Assembly: GCF_000769075.1 (NCBI RefSeq)
Contig: NZ_JRFC01000020.1
Location: forward strand, 62,001 to 126,000
Length of the DNA stretch: 64,000 bases
Source of the DNA: Porphyromonas sp. COT-290 OH3588
GTDB taxonomy: Bacteria; Bacteroidota; Bacteroidia; Bacteroidales; Porphyromonadaceae
Direction of reading: 5' to 3'
Of this stretch, positions 46,192 through 55,577 are shown piece after piece; within the stretch, counting starts at the first letter, position 1; each line of letters opens with the position of its first letter. Under the pieces are notes generated by a model that had not been told where the DNA came from, searched no databases, and saw nothing but the letters and a program-made list of their open reading frames with translations. A program made the translations under genes and the position numbers.

Positions 46192-47691
46192 ATGCAAGCA
46201 GAGCAATTTCGTATGATTGCCAAGACACTCCACTCGCTGGAGGAAGTATTGGCCAAAGAAATACAAGAATTAGGCGCCACGGACATTGAAATCGGGCGAC
46301 GTATGGTTTCCTTCGTAGGGGACAAAGCAATGTTGTACAAGGCTAATCTTCGCTTGCGTACGGCTCTACGTATCCTCAAACCCGTCTACACCTTCAAAGC
46401 TAGCAACCCAGACGAGCTTTACGAGGCGCTTAGCCGATTTGACTGGACGACTATCATGACGGGGCGGCAGACCTTCTCGGTCGATACGACCGTTTACTCC
46501 GACGACTTCACGCATAGTAAATATGTAGGCTACCGGTGTAAAGATGCTATCGTAGACTTTTTCCGAGCCAAAGACGGTACACGTCCGTCTGTCCGTCTAG
46601 ACAATCCCGATATTTACCTCAACGTACACATCGCTAATAGAGAGGTAACGCTCTCTCTCGATAGCTCAGGCGAGAGTTTGCACAAGCGTGGCTACCGTGC
46701 GGTGCAGACTGATGCTCCGATCAATGAAGTCTTGGCCGCAGGTATCCTACTGATGGCTGGCTGGCAGGGAGAAACGGATCTAATCGACCCAATGTGTGGC
46801 TCGGGGACATTCCTCATAGAGGCAGCTCTTATCGCTCGCAACATAGCACCCGGTATCTATCGCTCAGGTTTCGCCTTCGAGCGCTGGCTAGACTATGATG
46901 CGGCACTCTTTGACGCCCTCTACAACGATGATAGTGACGAGCGAGAGTTTACACACCGCATCTATGGCTCGGATATTCTGCCTCATGCGATCGAGGTTGC
47001 CAAGCGAAACGTAGCACGTGCTGGCGTTGGTCGATACGTAGAGCTAGATGTAATGCTTCTTCAGGAGCGCCCTCAACCCACGGAACCAGCACTTATCGTA
47101 ATGAATCCACCCTATGGAGAGCGGCTTCGCCTGACGGATCCTGAGGCTCTATATGCTATGATTGGGGAGCGGCTCAAGCACAACTTCTCAGGCTGTACGG
47201 CTTGGATCATAGCCTATAAGACAGAACACTTCGACCACATTGGCCTAAGACAGAGCAGACGAGTGGAGCTAATGAACGGATCACTTGAGTGCGAGCTGCG
47301 TGGCTACGAACTATTCTCTGGCAAACGAGAGGACTACAAGAGCCGCCCCCGTGAGCCACGCTTCCCCAAACAGAGAGAAACGACCTCGGGCACTACTCAG
47401 CGACAGAGAGAGGACCGCTCAGAGCGTCCGCCTAGAAGCGCTAAGCCTAGAGGAGAAGAGCAGAGGAAAGGTGGGTTTAGGTCAGACAGACCAAGCCGTG
47501 GCCAATCTACCTCTGAACGCAAGCCACGCAGCAGTCAAAGCGAACGTATAGGTGAGAGTAAGCACAAGAAGGGGCAGACACTATGGCCTAGCGATCGCTT
47601 CCGTTTCAAGGACGAGGAGGGACGTGAGCGTCGTCGTCCGCCTCGTCAGCAGGCATTCCAAGTCTTCAAGTCTGAAGATAAGCAGGACTAA
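46192..47691 (+). CDS. THUMP-domain rRNA guanine-N2 methyltransferase with long basic tail
   Basis: 499 residues. The N-terminal THUMP-containing part (residues 1-155) precedes a class I methyltransferase with DPMCGSGTFLIEAAL (SAM site) and the catalytic motif NPPYGERL, as in RlmL/YcbY N-terminal domains that make m2G in 23S rRNA. After about residue 378 comes a ~120-residue low-complexity tail rich in Arg, Lys, Ser, Gln and Pro, probably disordered and RNA-binding. Homologues in other phyla lack this tail. It starts at ATG 46192. Confidence 0.9.
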   Translation: MQAEQFRMIAKTLHSLEEVLAKEIQELGATDIEIGRRMVSFVGDKAMLYKANLRLRTALRILKPVYTFKASNPDELYEALSRFDWTTIMTGRQTFSVDTTVYSDDFTHSKYVGYRCKDAIVDFFRAKDGTRPSVRLDNPDIYLNVHIANREVTLSLDSSGESLHKRGYRAVQTDAPINEVLAAGILLMAGWQGETDLIDPMCGSGTFLIEAALIARNIAPGIYRSGFAFERWLDYDAALFDALYNDDSDEREFTHRIYGSDILPHAIEVAKRNVARAGVGRYVELDVMLLQERPQPTEPALIVMNPPYGERLRLTDPEALYAMIGERLKHNFSGCTAWIIAYKTEHFDHIGLRQSRRVELMNGSLECELRGYELFSGKREDYKSRPREPRFPKQRETTSGTTQRQREDRSERPPRSAKPRGEEQRKGGFRSDRPSRGQSTSERKPRSSQSERIGESKHKKGQTLWPSDRFRFKDEEGRERRRPPRQQAFQVFKSEDKQD

Positions 47692-47710
47692 ACTGCCACT
47701 ACAAATAGAT

Positions 47711-47757
47711 AAGACCACTAGGAGAGGCTTATGAAACTCTCTTCTAGTGGTCTTTTT
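47711..47757 (+). terminator. Terminator between the methyltransferase gene and aroA
   Basis: AAGACCACTAG (47711-47721) pairs with CTAGTGGTCTT (47744-47754), with GAGAG/CTCTC inside, followed by T residues to 47757. The AAG start of the first arm gives a weaker tail for the minus strand. Confidence 0.88.
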
Positions 47758-47792
47758 GCGTTCGGCCAATTAATCCTCTAGGTGGCTATATA

Positions 47793-49091
47793 CTAGCGAA
47801 GCAACGATTGGCTGCGAACCCAGCCTAACTGACTTAGTTCGTCCCAGAAATGCGGGAAACTCTTGGCCACAACCTCTGGAGCTTCTACTTGTACAGCGCC
47901 CAATAGGTGCACGAAAGCAGGTGCAAGTGCCATCGCCATACGGTGGTCGCTGTGAGTACGCAGTACAGTCGCCGTATCATTATGTCTAGAGGTATACTTG
48001 CCGTCCCAAGCTATCCGAGATGGATAGAGCTGTAAGTCTGCTCCGACTTTGGCACATTCGGTTCTCAGTGCCTCTAATCTATCACTCTCCTTGATACGTA
48101 GATGAGCCACACCATCGAGCGAGAAGCTCCGTCCTAGTGCAACGGAGGTTGCGACGAAGGTGGGGACTAGGTCTGGACAAGACGAACAATCGAGCGTGAG
48201 CATGCTATCGGCTCTTGCATGGGTTAGACTCAGTTGGATACCAGACTCATAAGGCTCAGTCATCACACCAAAACTCTCGAAGATGTGCGGCAAATATAGG
48301 CTATCCCCTTGTAGAGAGGGTAGCTTCAGTTGAGGCAGTTGGAGGCTCTCGACCGCTCCTATCGCCACTAACTCGTAGGCGTAGGAGGCTGCAGTCCAGT
48401 CTGCTTCCTCCAGAGTAGTGGTACTAGCAATCTCTTTGGTTCTCGTGGAGTACTCGTAGACTTGCCCTGTCTGGTGCCAATAGACACCTTGCTCTCGTAG
48501 CACCTCGAGCGTCATCTGTGCGTATGGCGCAGATGACAGACCCGACCGGCTAACATCTATCTTGTAGCCTCCGCCCTCTATACACGCACCAATCAACAGC
48601 AATGCACTCAGATATTGCGAGCTAGCAGAGGCATCTAACTCTATGGCTTCTCCTCTTATCTGAGCGGGCTCTATGGATAGAGGCGGATAACCGGGTTGGC
48701 CTAAATACTCCAGCTTAGCCCCGAGCTGGCGCAGCGCCTCAACTAATGGAGCGATTGGGCGTTCATGTTGTCGTGCCGTTCCCTCCAGTCGAACCGTGTG
48801 GCTCGTCTTTGCCACCAAATAAGCAGCCATAAAACGCATAGCTGTACCAGACTCACCGACACTGATGACACTGCCTCCTTGATGCGATACCTCCAATGCC
48901 TGCACAAGCGATCTGATATCCTCCGGCAGCCTAGCTCTATCCGTACAAATAGGCCCGAGATCCACTCCTCGAAGCGAGGCCAATAGCAGACGCCTTGCCA
49001 TTAGGCTCTTGGAGATTGGTAGATACAGGATATGCCGAGTCGGCTCAGTTCTATTATGTTGCAGGAATAGTTGTAAGTAGTTTTTGCTCAT
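47793..49091 (-). CDS. aroA: 3-phosphoshikimate 1-carboxyvinyltransferase (EPSP synthase)
   Basis: 432 residues. LPISKSLMARRLLLASL is the phosphate-binding start. GESGTAMRFMAAYL replaces the more common GNAGTAMR. RIKESDRLEALRTE and HSDHRMAMALAPA complete the signature set. It joins shikimate 3-phosphate with phosphoenolpyruvate on the way to chorismate. The ATG at 49091 lies just 24 bp past the stem of the preceding gene's terminator, so its promoter must be very close, or it relies on read-through. Confidence 0.92.
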   Translation of the reverse strand: MSKNYLQLFLQHNRTEPTRHILYLPISKSLMARRLLLASLRGVDLGPICTDRARLPEDIRSLVQALEVSHQGGSVISVGESGTAMRFMAAYLVAKTSHTVRLEGTARQHERPIAPLVEALRQLGAKLEYLGQPGYPPLSIEPAQIRGEAIELDASASSQYLSALLLIGACIEGGGYKIDVSRSGLSSAPYAQMTLEVLREQGVYWHQTGQVYEYSTRTKEIASTTTLEEADWTAASYAYELVAIGAVESLQLPQLKLPSLQGDSLYLPHIFESFGVMTEPYESGIQLSLTHARADSMLTLDCSSCPDLVPTFVATSVALGRSFSLDGVAHLRIKESDRLEALRTECAKVGADLQLYPSRIAWDGKYTSRHNDTATVLRTHSDHRMAMALAPAFVHLLGAVQVEAPEVVAKSFPHFWDELSQLGWVRSQSLLR

Positions 49092-49107
49092 ACTGATTTT
49101 CTATGAC

Positions 49108-49175
49108 AAGAAAGATCCCATCTGCTTGAAGCGACTCGATGGCTCGGTAGTGCTCATAAGACAAGCAGATGGGAT
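49108..49175 (-). terminator. Terminator between the OM barrel gene and aroA
   Basis: On the minus strand ATCCCATCTGCTTG pairs with CAAGCAGATGGGAT (49162-49175 and 49115-49128), 14 bp, followed by CTTTCTTG. The loop is long (33 nt). Partial termination here could control how much aroA is made. Confidence 0.65.
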
Positions 49176-49207
49176 AGTATAGACTTGACAGACTTGTGCT
49201 CTATACC

Positions 49208-51064
49208 CTAGAATGTGTATGTACAGCCGACGTTGGCCACAAAAGGCTGTACTGGATAGCCGAGTACCCAGCTGGGCTGCTCTCCCGGAGCGAACTGGCC
49301 GTCTAGGGTAAGCGTCCACCTCTTGCCGACACGATAAGCTCCAGAGAGGCTAAATACCCCGAAGGTTGGGAGCTCGACGAACTCGGTTCTAGCTCCATTG
49401 GAGTAAGTCAGATCGGCTCTGTAGCCTAGTCCCGTCTGTACTTGATAGCCTACACTCAGATCCGTGTAGCCATTAGGGCGATAGTGTACGCTAGCCTCGA
49501 GCTCGAAGTTTGGTCGTCCCGACAGAGGGTAATGTAACTCTTCACCTGAAGGGAGAGCGACTCCATCCTTGATGCGCCACCGATGGCTACGAGCTGCAAC
49601 CTTAAACGTGTAGGCACGATAGAACGTATAAGCTAGAGCTGCACCAAACTCGTAGTGGTGCGTCGGAGCCGCATCTCGGTAGAAGCGTTTATACCCACCG
49701 ATAGAGTAAATCTCGTTGCTCATAGGCAGCGAACCAAAGTCACTGCTAAGGGCCTGCCCCTGCATTACATAGTCCTCTACGTTGCGCATTAGCTCATAGC
49801 TTGCATATAGCTCGAGAGAGAAGTTAGGGAGGATAAGCCCCGAGAGAGCAAGCCTAGAGGAGAATGGTATGCGTGTGAGCTCCGACTCGTTGAGCAGTGG
49901 CATCCGTGGCAGGCGTAGGGCATGGCTTATTAACCCGTTGCTACGGACTCCTCCGTCAATCTTGGCACTCAGCAGCCAACTCTCCGACCAGCCGATATGT
50001 GCATCAAGACGAGGCCACAGAAGCATCAAGTTCTTATCATCATCTGAGGACTGGAACGAAGCCAAGCCTAGTCCTACAAGTATGCCCCAGTCGAAGCGCT
50101 CCTCAACTCCGTCAATCTGCCACGAGGGGCTAATCTGTATATAGGAGTCGTTGAGCGACTTCTTGCGATCGGGTTCACCTACAGATAGCTCTCGGTCGAA
50201 TAGATAGAGCAGGCCCTCGGCCTTGAAGTCTAGATTGAGCCGACCATAGTCACTCAGCGTACGCCCTAGGAGCAGCTCAACCTTGGGGTTCAGTTCTTTG
50301 AGCTCGCCCTGCTTTACCCAAGCGAGGCTGGGAGCGAAGTGATAATGCCAATTACGCTTGGTAGCCTCTATGGAGCTGATACTCCCACCGATCTGCAAGT
50401 AATGTCTATGCCACATATCATCTTTGAGGGCACGCCAAGCCGAGATCTCTTGATCCGTGTGAGCGACATTCTGCTGTTTGATTAGTAGCCCATAGAAGTT
50501 CTGATGATCCTGCTGGTAGCTTGTAGATAGGTGCCATCTCATATTGCCACTCTGGCGGAAGTAGTCTGCTCCTAGCCCCCAGCTCTGCTCCTTGATAGGC
50601 TGCTCGAGGAGCTCCCCACTAGGATTGTAATGCGTCCACCGACCATTTAGTCTGAGGTCAAGGTAATCCGTCTGAGTATTAATGGGTCGTACGCCTGCCT
50701 CCAAGCGAGCATTGTAGCGTACGCCTAGAGCTCCAGAGAGATAGCCGAGTTGACCACTCTTGCCCATGAGGGTGGGCAGAGGAGCGAGTGAAGTGAGTGC
50801 GCCTACTTGCACTGGTGCATCAAGCCTAGTTAGGGCAGAGGGAGAGAAGTGTTGCCGCTCTGCTGTATAGACCTTCGGGGTCGATAGAGTGAAGCCAATA
50901 GGCGTACGCACCTCGAGCTTGTTCTCCTGCGTAGTCATCACCTTGAGGCTACGCCGTAGTGTATCCACTGGCGTATGGGCACTTTTACTCTGAGCCCAAA
51001 GTATATCGGCACTGGCTAGCCCAAAAACAAGGCTTAGCCCGATGAAGCATATCTTGTATTTCAT
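49208..51064 (-). CDS. Outer-membrane beta-barrel protein, unidentified
   Basis: 618 residues with a signal peptide (FIGLSLVFGLASADILWA). Alternating aromatic and polar strands run to a C-terminal NVGCTYTF, with the terminal Phe expected for a BAM-inserted barrel. I see no plug domain or TonB box, which speaks against a TonB receptor. The ATG overlaps the stop codon of the TPR gene before it (ATGA), so the two are translationally coupled and likely work together. Function unknown. Confidence 0.75.
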   Translation of the reverse strand: MKYKICFIGLSLVFGLASADILWAQSKSAHTPVDTLRRSLKVMTTQENKLEVRTPIGFTLSTPKVYTAERQHFSPSALTRLDAPVQVGALTSLAPLPTLMGKSGQLGYLSGALGVRYNARLEAGVRPINTQTDYLDLRLNGRWTHYNPSGELLEQPIKEQSWGLGADYFRQSGNMRWHLSTSYQQDHQNFYGLLIKQQNVAHTDQEISAWRALKDDMWHRHYLQIGGSISSIEATKRNWHYHFAPSLAWVKQGELKELNPKVELLLGRTLSDYGRLNLDFKAEGLLYLFDRELSVGEPDRKKSLNDSYIQISPSWQIDGVEERFDWGILVGLGLASFQSSDDDKNLMLLWPRLDAHIGWSESWLLSAKIDGGVRSNGLISHALRLPRMPLLNESELTRIPFSSRLALSGLILPNFSLELYASYELMRNVEDYVMQGQALSSDFGSLPMSNEIYSIGGYKRFYRDAAPTHHYEFGAALAYTFYRAYTFKVAARSHRWRIKDGVALPSGEELHYPLSGRPNFELEASVHYRPNGYTDLSVGYQVQTGLGYRADLTYSNGARTEFVELPTFGVFSLSGAYRVGKRWTLTLDGQFAPGEQPSWVLGYPVQPFVANVGCTYTF

Positions 51065-54000
51065 GATTTCTGAGAGTATTTAGTTAGGCGCTGCTCGATC
51101 ATCTCTTGGATATCGGGCTCTGGGTCTTGGTAGTTGTCCTTGAGGCTCTGTATATACTGCTGAGCCAAATAGAGATCTCCCACCGCCTCGCAACTGTCGG
51201 CCAGCAAGACGAAAGCTCTTGCTAGCCAGTACTGCTGAGGGGTACCAGTAGCGACGAACTGCTCCAGCATCTCTTGTGTCTGCTTGGCTTGTCCCAAACG
51301 AAGCATCAGTGTAGCCCTACGTACCATAGCCTCTGCTCCCGCTGGAGTATCAGGGTAGGCCGATAGACTTGCGTATGTCGCTATTGCAGTTTTCACGGCT
51401 TTATTCCCCTCCTGAGCTCTACCTAGCAGAAGCGTCAGCTCCTGCATAGGCTCCGCTGGGAGCTGCTTGCGTCGAAGAAGTTCTTGGGCCACCTCGGCAG
51501 CTAGAGTAAATTGCCCTGCGTCTAGGGCTGTTTGAGCGAGCTTCTGACCAAGCTCTAGGCTAGTTTCCGCCGACCCATGAGCTAGCTGATAGGCCTTACG
51601 GTACGCCTCTACGGCTTCTGCACCACGTCCCAGAGCGAGTAATGTCGCTCCCATCTCGGTCTGCACACGTAGGGACTGCTCTGGCGAGAGGGTAAGCACA
51701 GAGAGCTGACGCAGGCGCTCCAGAGCCTCTCCTCTGCGCTCGGTTTGTATGTAGCGGTCAATGAGTAGCCACTCAGCTCTATAACGGTCGGGACTATCGG
51801 GATAGTCGCCAACGAAGGCCAGTAGCTCCTGCTCTACTCCAGCCTCGGCACGGCGCAAACGGCTCTCAAGGGCTAGATACTTCAAGTGAATAGCGTCTTG
51901 CTCTCTTGGCACAAGTTTACCTCCTAGGCCAGATACAAATGCTGCGTACTCATCGAGGCGATGATTCTCGGCATAGAGGCTTTTTAGATCGCTTAAGGCT
52001 ATCTGGGCTTCACTACTCTCCGGATAGGTAAGCACCACGTGCTTGTAAGCCTCTATCGCCCGCTGCTCATCTCCTTTGTTGGACTGTATCAAAGCTCTTT
52101 CTAGAGCAGCCAGTGGAGCGGAGGGGCTAGAGGGGAATCGCTGCTCTAGTGAAGCAAAGATCTCATCTGCTGCACCCGATTGCTTGCGCCCTATCAGTAG
52201 CGCTCGTCCCTTGTCATAGAGTACATCTGCGACGTAGGCGGACTGTGGGTGCTTATCTAGTAGCTTGTCGATGACCTCTATCTGCCTGTCATACTCGCCT
52301 CTCTGTCTATGTATGGTGGAGGTGCGATAGAGAGCCTCGTCGCTCCCCTCTGGGTGAAGTCTGTCTGCACGCAAATAGCAGGCCATTGCCTCTTGTGGCT
52401 GCCCTCCCTGCCCGAGTAGGCAGTCACCCATACGGCAGAGCGCATCTGCTCTCATCTGTGCTTGTGCGTCGGACGAGGCATATCGGTCTAGGGACTTATA
52501 GGCCTCTGCATACCTCTTCTGGTTGTAGAGGGCATAGCCGTGCAGATAGCTAGCTATACCATGCTCATAGGCGGAAGCCCCTTGCTGCAAACGCATCGCA
52601 GCTGCCGCATCTTGCTCTGCCTCTCGGTACTTGCCCTCTCGCAGATAATAAGTAGCACGCATCACTCGTGCTATGGCATAGGCTTCTCCCTTGCCCGAGA
52701 GGGCGATGGCTTCGTTGAGGGTCTTGAGGTAAGTCGCTGGGTCTGACTCCTGTGTAGAGGCTAGGCGTACTAGGACGTCTTGCTTAGCATCCGTCAGTTT
52801 CTCTCCTTGACTCTCTAGACGTTTGATGAAGTCCAGTTTGCTTTGGTAGTCCTTGCCAACCGAGAAGTAGCCACGTAGCAACTCGATCACTCGTTGGCGG
52901 TGTGGGCTATGGGGATAATCGGCTAGAAATCGCTCGGTCTGTCTGATCTGGCTACCGAAGGCATCATAGCCACGAGAGAAGCCAATCTCAATAAGCTGAT
53001 ACAAGGCTTCTTCCTTGGTCTTGCTGGAGCTCTTGGGGTGCTCCATGACAGCCGAGAGAGCGAGTTGAGCTTGTCCGTCCTGTCCGTCCGCTCTGTACGC
53101 ATTGGCTAGGGCAAACTGAGCGATGGCTCCACGCTCACCTTGAGCAAGTGTAGCACGCTGTAGGGCAGGTATCGACAGCCCCATCTGGCCATTAGCTTGG
53201 CTCTGGGCACGATGATAGTAGGCTGCCCCCAAGGCGAATGCCTCCTCTGCGGTTAGGTTAGGCAGCTCCAAAGGAGCCAAGATGCGAATAGCATTGGTAT
53301 AGTCCCCAAGGGCATAATAGGCTTGCCCCATAGCCCCTTGTAGGCGTATGCGCTCGACAAGCTTGGGGAACCGATGCTGTAACTCTTGCGTACGAGCAAT
53401 GGCCTTGGAGGGCGCCTCTCTCTCGTATGCCATTAGAGCTTGTAGATAGGCAGCCTCTGGGGCAAGCTCTGGGCTCCATGGGTGATCTGCCAGTAGTGTA
53501 GCAGCTCGGCTAGCCTGCCCCTCGCTCCAGTCGAGGTTGCAAAGGTAGAGTATGGCCCACTCTGCCCATATAGATCGGCCCGTAGAGGCCTGCTCTAGCA
53601 GAGCTCTAGCCGCTGGTATGCTAGCAGAGGTATTCTGCTCTGTGAGCATGAGGTAGGCACGTAGTGTCAGGCACTGGGAGTATTCTTCGTCATTGAGTCC
53701 ATCGGCCTGCACTAGGGATAGGTGGTGAGCAGCATTGATGCGGTCACCGCTCTCCATATACACCAGTGCGAGCATAAGCCTAGCCCGGTTGCGATCCATT
53801 GAACTAGGGTACTGCTCTACGAAGTCGAAGAGGACCCGTGCACTAGAGCTCTCTAGGCTCATGAGCTTGGAGAGCGCTTGCATATAGGGCCTCTGATCGG
53901 CATTGGCAAAAGTAATAGGCAGGTGCAGTCGGCTCTGCGAGATACCGATATGGTTTTGTCCCACGGCATATTGCCTCATCTGGCTCTCTAGACTCAACCT

Positions 54001-54081
54001 AGCAGAGGGCAGAGATTGCTGTGCTCCTAGATGAGAGAGGAATAATGTAGACAGACTGAGGCAGAGGACTAAATGTTTCAT
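51061..54081 (-). CDS. Large periplasmic TPR protein
   Basis: 1006 residues with a signal peptide (LVLCLSLSTLFLSHLGAQ). The rest is nearly all tetratricopeptide-like helical pairs (for example GQAYYALGDYTNAIRIL, SYLHGYALYNQKRYAEAYKSL, ALYRTSTIHRQRGEYDRQIEVI, YEHVVLTYPES-like units). It was probably formed from repeated 34-36-residue units and serves as a protein-binding scaffold. Its stop overlaps the start of the barrel gene, suggesting a periplasm-outer membrane pair. No homologue with a known role is recognised. Confidence 0.85.
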   Translation of the reverse strand: MKHLVLCLSLSTLFLSHLGAQQSLPSARLSLESQMRQYAVGQNHIGISQSRLHLPITFANADQRPYMQALSKLMSLESSSARVLFDFVEQYPSSMDRNRARLMLALVYMESGDRINAAHHLSLVQADGLNDEEYSQCLTLRAYLMLTEQNTSASIPAARALLEQASTGRSIWAEWAILYLCNLDWSEGQASRAATLLADHPWSPELAPEAAYLQALMAYEREAPSKAIARTQELQHRFPKLVERIRLQGAMGQAYYALGDYTNAIRILAPLELPNLTAEEAFALGAAYYHRAQSQANGQMGLSIPALQRATLAQGERGAIAQFALANAYRADGQDGQAQLALSAVMEHPKSSSKTKEEALYQLIEIGFSRGYDAFGSQIRQTERFLADYPHSPHRQRVIELLRGYFSVGKDYQSKLDFIKRLESQGEKLTDAKQDVLVRLASTQESDPATYLKTLNEAIALSGKGEAYAIARVMRATYYLREGKYREAEQDAAAAMRLQQGASAYEHGIASYLHGYALYNQKRYAEAYKSLDRYASSDAQAQMRADALCRMGDCLLGQGGQPQEAMACYLRADRLHPEGSDEALYRTSTIHRQRGEYDRQIEVIDKLLDKHPQSAYVADVLYDKGRALLIGRKQSGAADEIFASLEQRFPSSPSAPLAALERALIQSNKGDEQRAIEAYKHVVLTYPESSEAQIALSDLKSLYAENHRLDEYAAFVSGLGGKLVPREQDAIHLKYLALESRLRRAEAGVEQELLAFVGDYPDSPDRYRAEWLLIDRYIQTERRGEALERLRQLSVLTLSPEQSLRVQTEMGATLLALGRGAEAVEAYRKAYQLAHGSAETSLELGQKLAQTALDAGQFTLAAEVAQELLRRKQLPAEPMQELTLLLGRAQEGNKAVKTAIATYASLSAYPDTPAGAEAMVRRATLMLRLGQAKQTQEMLEQFVATGTPQQYWLARAFVLLADSCEAVGDLYLAQQYIQSLKDNYQDPEPDIQEMIEQRLTKYSQKS

Positions 54082-54211
54082 ACCTAAAGTAATTCAAAAA
54101 CTTGATACATATTTTGACAAAGATAACAAACACAGCTCAAATGCTCCTCTGCTCATGTACTCGGCTTGCCAATACATAAATAAGGACACCATCTGAGCTG
54201 CCTCTATAGCT

Positions 54212-54268
54212 CTAGCGAGAGAGCCAAAGACTGCCCGTCTTGCGTACTGCCCTCTAGTGGCTCGCTAG
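54212..54268 (-). terminator. Stem-loop at the end of the NlpC/P60 gene
   Basis: CTAGCGAG (54212-54219) and CTCGCTAG (54261-54268) form an 8-bp stem that includes the gene's stop codon. The loop is long and no T-tract follows, so termination is doubtful. Confidence 0.3.
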
Positions 54269-54978
54269 TCTAACTGGCAAGAGGGTGGCGGAGTAAGTGC
54301 CGACCACAAACTAGGCGTCGGCTCTAGCCATGGTAGAGGCGGCTGAGCGACTGTGGGGCGAATGGGTGTATTGCGTGTCTGTGGCGTGTCGATACCAGAC
54401 TTCTTGAGCATCTCGGACATCCACGGCAGACGCCCCACGTATAGGAAGCGCTTGTTGAAGTAGCCGCTTGACTTGAGCTTGTGCTTAATGATACCACGGC
54501 TATTAGTACTGTGCATAATAGTCAGATCTCCGTCCTTATTGTCCACCACGAGGGCCACATGGCCTACTCGAGAGCTAGAAGCATTGCGCCCCTTGAAGAA
54601 AACCAAATCTCCGGGTCTAGCCTCTGCGACTTTCTTGACGAAAGTGCTTAGTGCTGCCGATGAGCGGGGAATCTGTACACCTAGCATCTTATATAAATAA
54701 GATACGTAACCAGAGCAATCCAACGGCCAAGGAGCTATGCCTCGTGAGCGGTAGGGTTTGCCGAGTAGTCGCTCACCGCTGCGTATGAGCTGCGAGAGCG
54801 CTTCCTCCAGCAGAGGCTCGTCCGTGCTAGCAGCCCGTGACACTTGCGCTGTCTGTATGCTGTGACTTGTGGCAGGCTTGCTTTTGCTCTTCTTATTGCG
54901 TGCGGCGCAGCTAACCAGAGGTAGCGAGAGCAGTACTAGCAGATAGAGCCGAGAGGCTAGAGTATATTTGGGGTTCAT
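54265..54978 (-). CDS. NlpC/P60 (C40) cell-wall peptidase lipoprotein
   Basis: 237 residues from ATG 54978 (MNPKYTLASRLYL; the in-frame TTG at 54984 is unlikely). Lipobox LPLVSC near residue 24. The C40 domain has the catalytic Cys in PLDCSGYVSYLY and the His in RVGHVALVV, with HSTNSRG as the third site. It would cut peptide cross-links of peptidoglycan in the periplasm. The last 50 residues are Pro-rich and disordered. It is the only gene between the TPR gene and repeat copy E. Confidence 0.92.
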   Translation of the reverse strand: MNPKYTLASRLYLLVLLSLPLVSCAARNKKSKSKPATSHSIQTAQVSRAASTDEPLLEEALSQLIRSGERLLGKPYRSRGIAPWPLDCSGYVSYLYKMLGVQIPRSSAALSTFVKKVAEARPGDLVFFKGRNASSSRVGHVALVVDNKDGDLTIMHSTNSRGIIKHKLKSSGYFNKRFLYVGRLPWMSEMLKKSGIDTPQTRNTPIRPTVAQPPLPWLEPTPSLWSALTPPPSCQLD

Positions 54979-55239
54979 CAGCAATCTTTATCTATTGATT
55001 TTGTCGTATTTTACCAGATATGTAAGCATTATAGCTATGAGTTTGTTGTAGCAAGGAGATAGAGTGGCGCACATAAATCTCCTCACACCGGCGTGATAGC
55101 TATCAGTACTTACACAATATGGCAACGAACGAAAATAAACATTTATTATGAAATAGGGCATAACCTCCATGGACGAAGATCTAAACTGACTGTTAAAAGA
55201 TGTTATCAATCTATGGATCAATTGTCGAAAATTAGTTGG

Positions 55240-55577
55240 GATTTGCTGAAAAATTGAAGGACTGATTTGGGAGGATTCTAGGACTCATTTCTCTAGATGT
55301 GTCCTACAATTCGCATAGATTGATGGGAAGAAATACGCAACAGTAAAGCTCCAATCTACTGAATATGCCAACAAAACATTTTATACAACTGATTATCAAT
55401 AGGATAACAAAAATCTATTTTAGGCAATTATTTTTGCTGAGCGGAGCGGAAGTGCCCCAATAAGAGAAAATGCAATCTAGAGCCTCCTAGGGGGCAAATA
55501 CGAGATCTACACATTTTCCCCAAAGCGCTCATGTGCTTTCCCATCAACATTCTGAACTCTGACCTGAAATATAAATC
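55240..55577 (+). repeat. Intergenic repeat family, copy E
   Basis: Landmarks: TTGAAGGA (55254), TTGATGGGAAG (55320), CTAGAGCCTCCTAG near 55477, GGGGCAAATAC (55491), CCCATCAA (55540), ending GAAATATAAAT. Spacings are 66, 171 and 49 nt. Its start resembles copy A (GCTGAAAAATTGAAGGACT). The hairpin GGATTCTAGGAC (55273-55284) and GTCCTACAATTC (55301-55312) keeps pairing through changes on both sides. Unlike the other copies it is not co-oriented with a downstream gene. The gap 54979-55239 shows no gene. Confidence 0.88.

Noticed and set aside
49208-51064. Barrel protein as a TonB-dependent receptor
   Set aside because: No TonB box or plug domain could be seen after the signal peptide.
7780-55577. 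Repeat family as remnants of one coding gene
   Set aside because: Distances vary by single bases (170-172) and no frame is shared, which argues against coding constraint.
7780-55577. Repeat family as BrickBuilt-type arrays of P. gingivalis
   Set aside because: Those contain short tandem repeats, as I recall, and no tandem array is present in any of the five copies.
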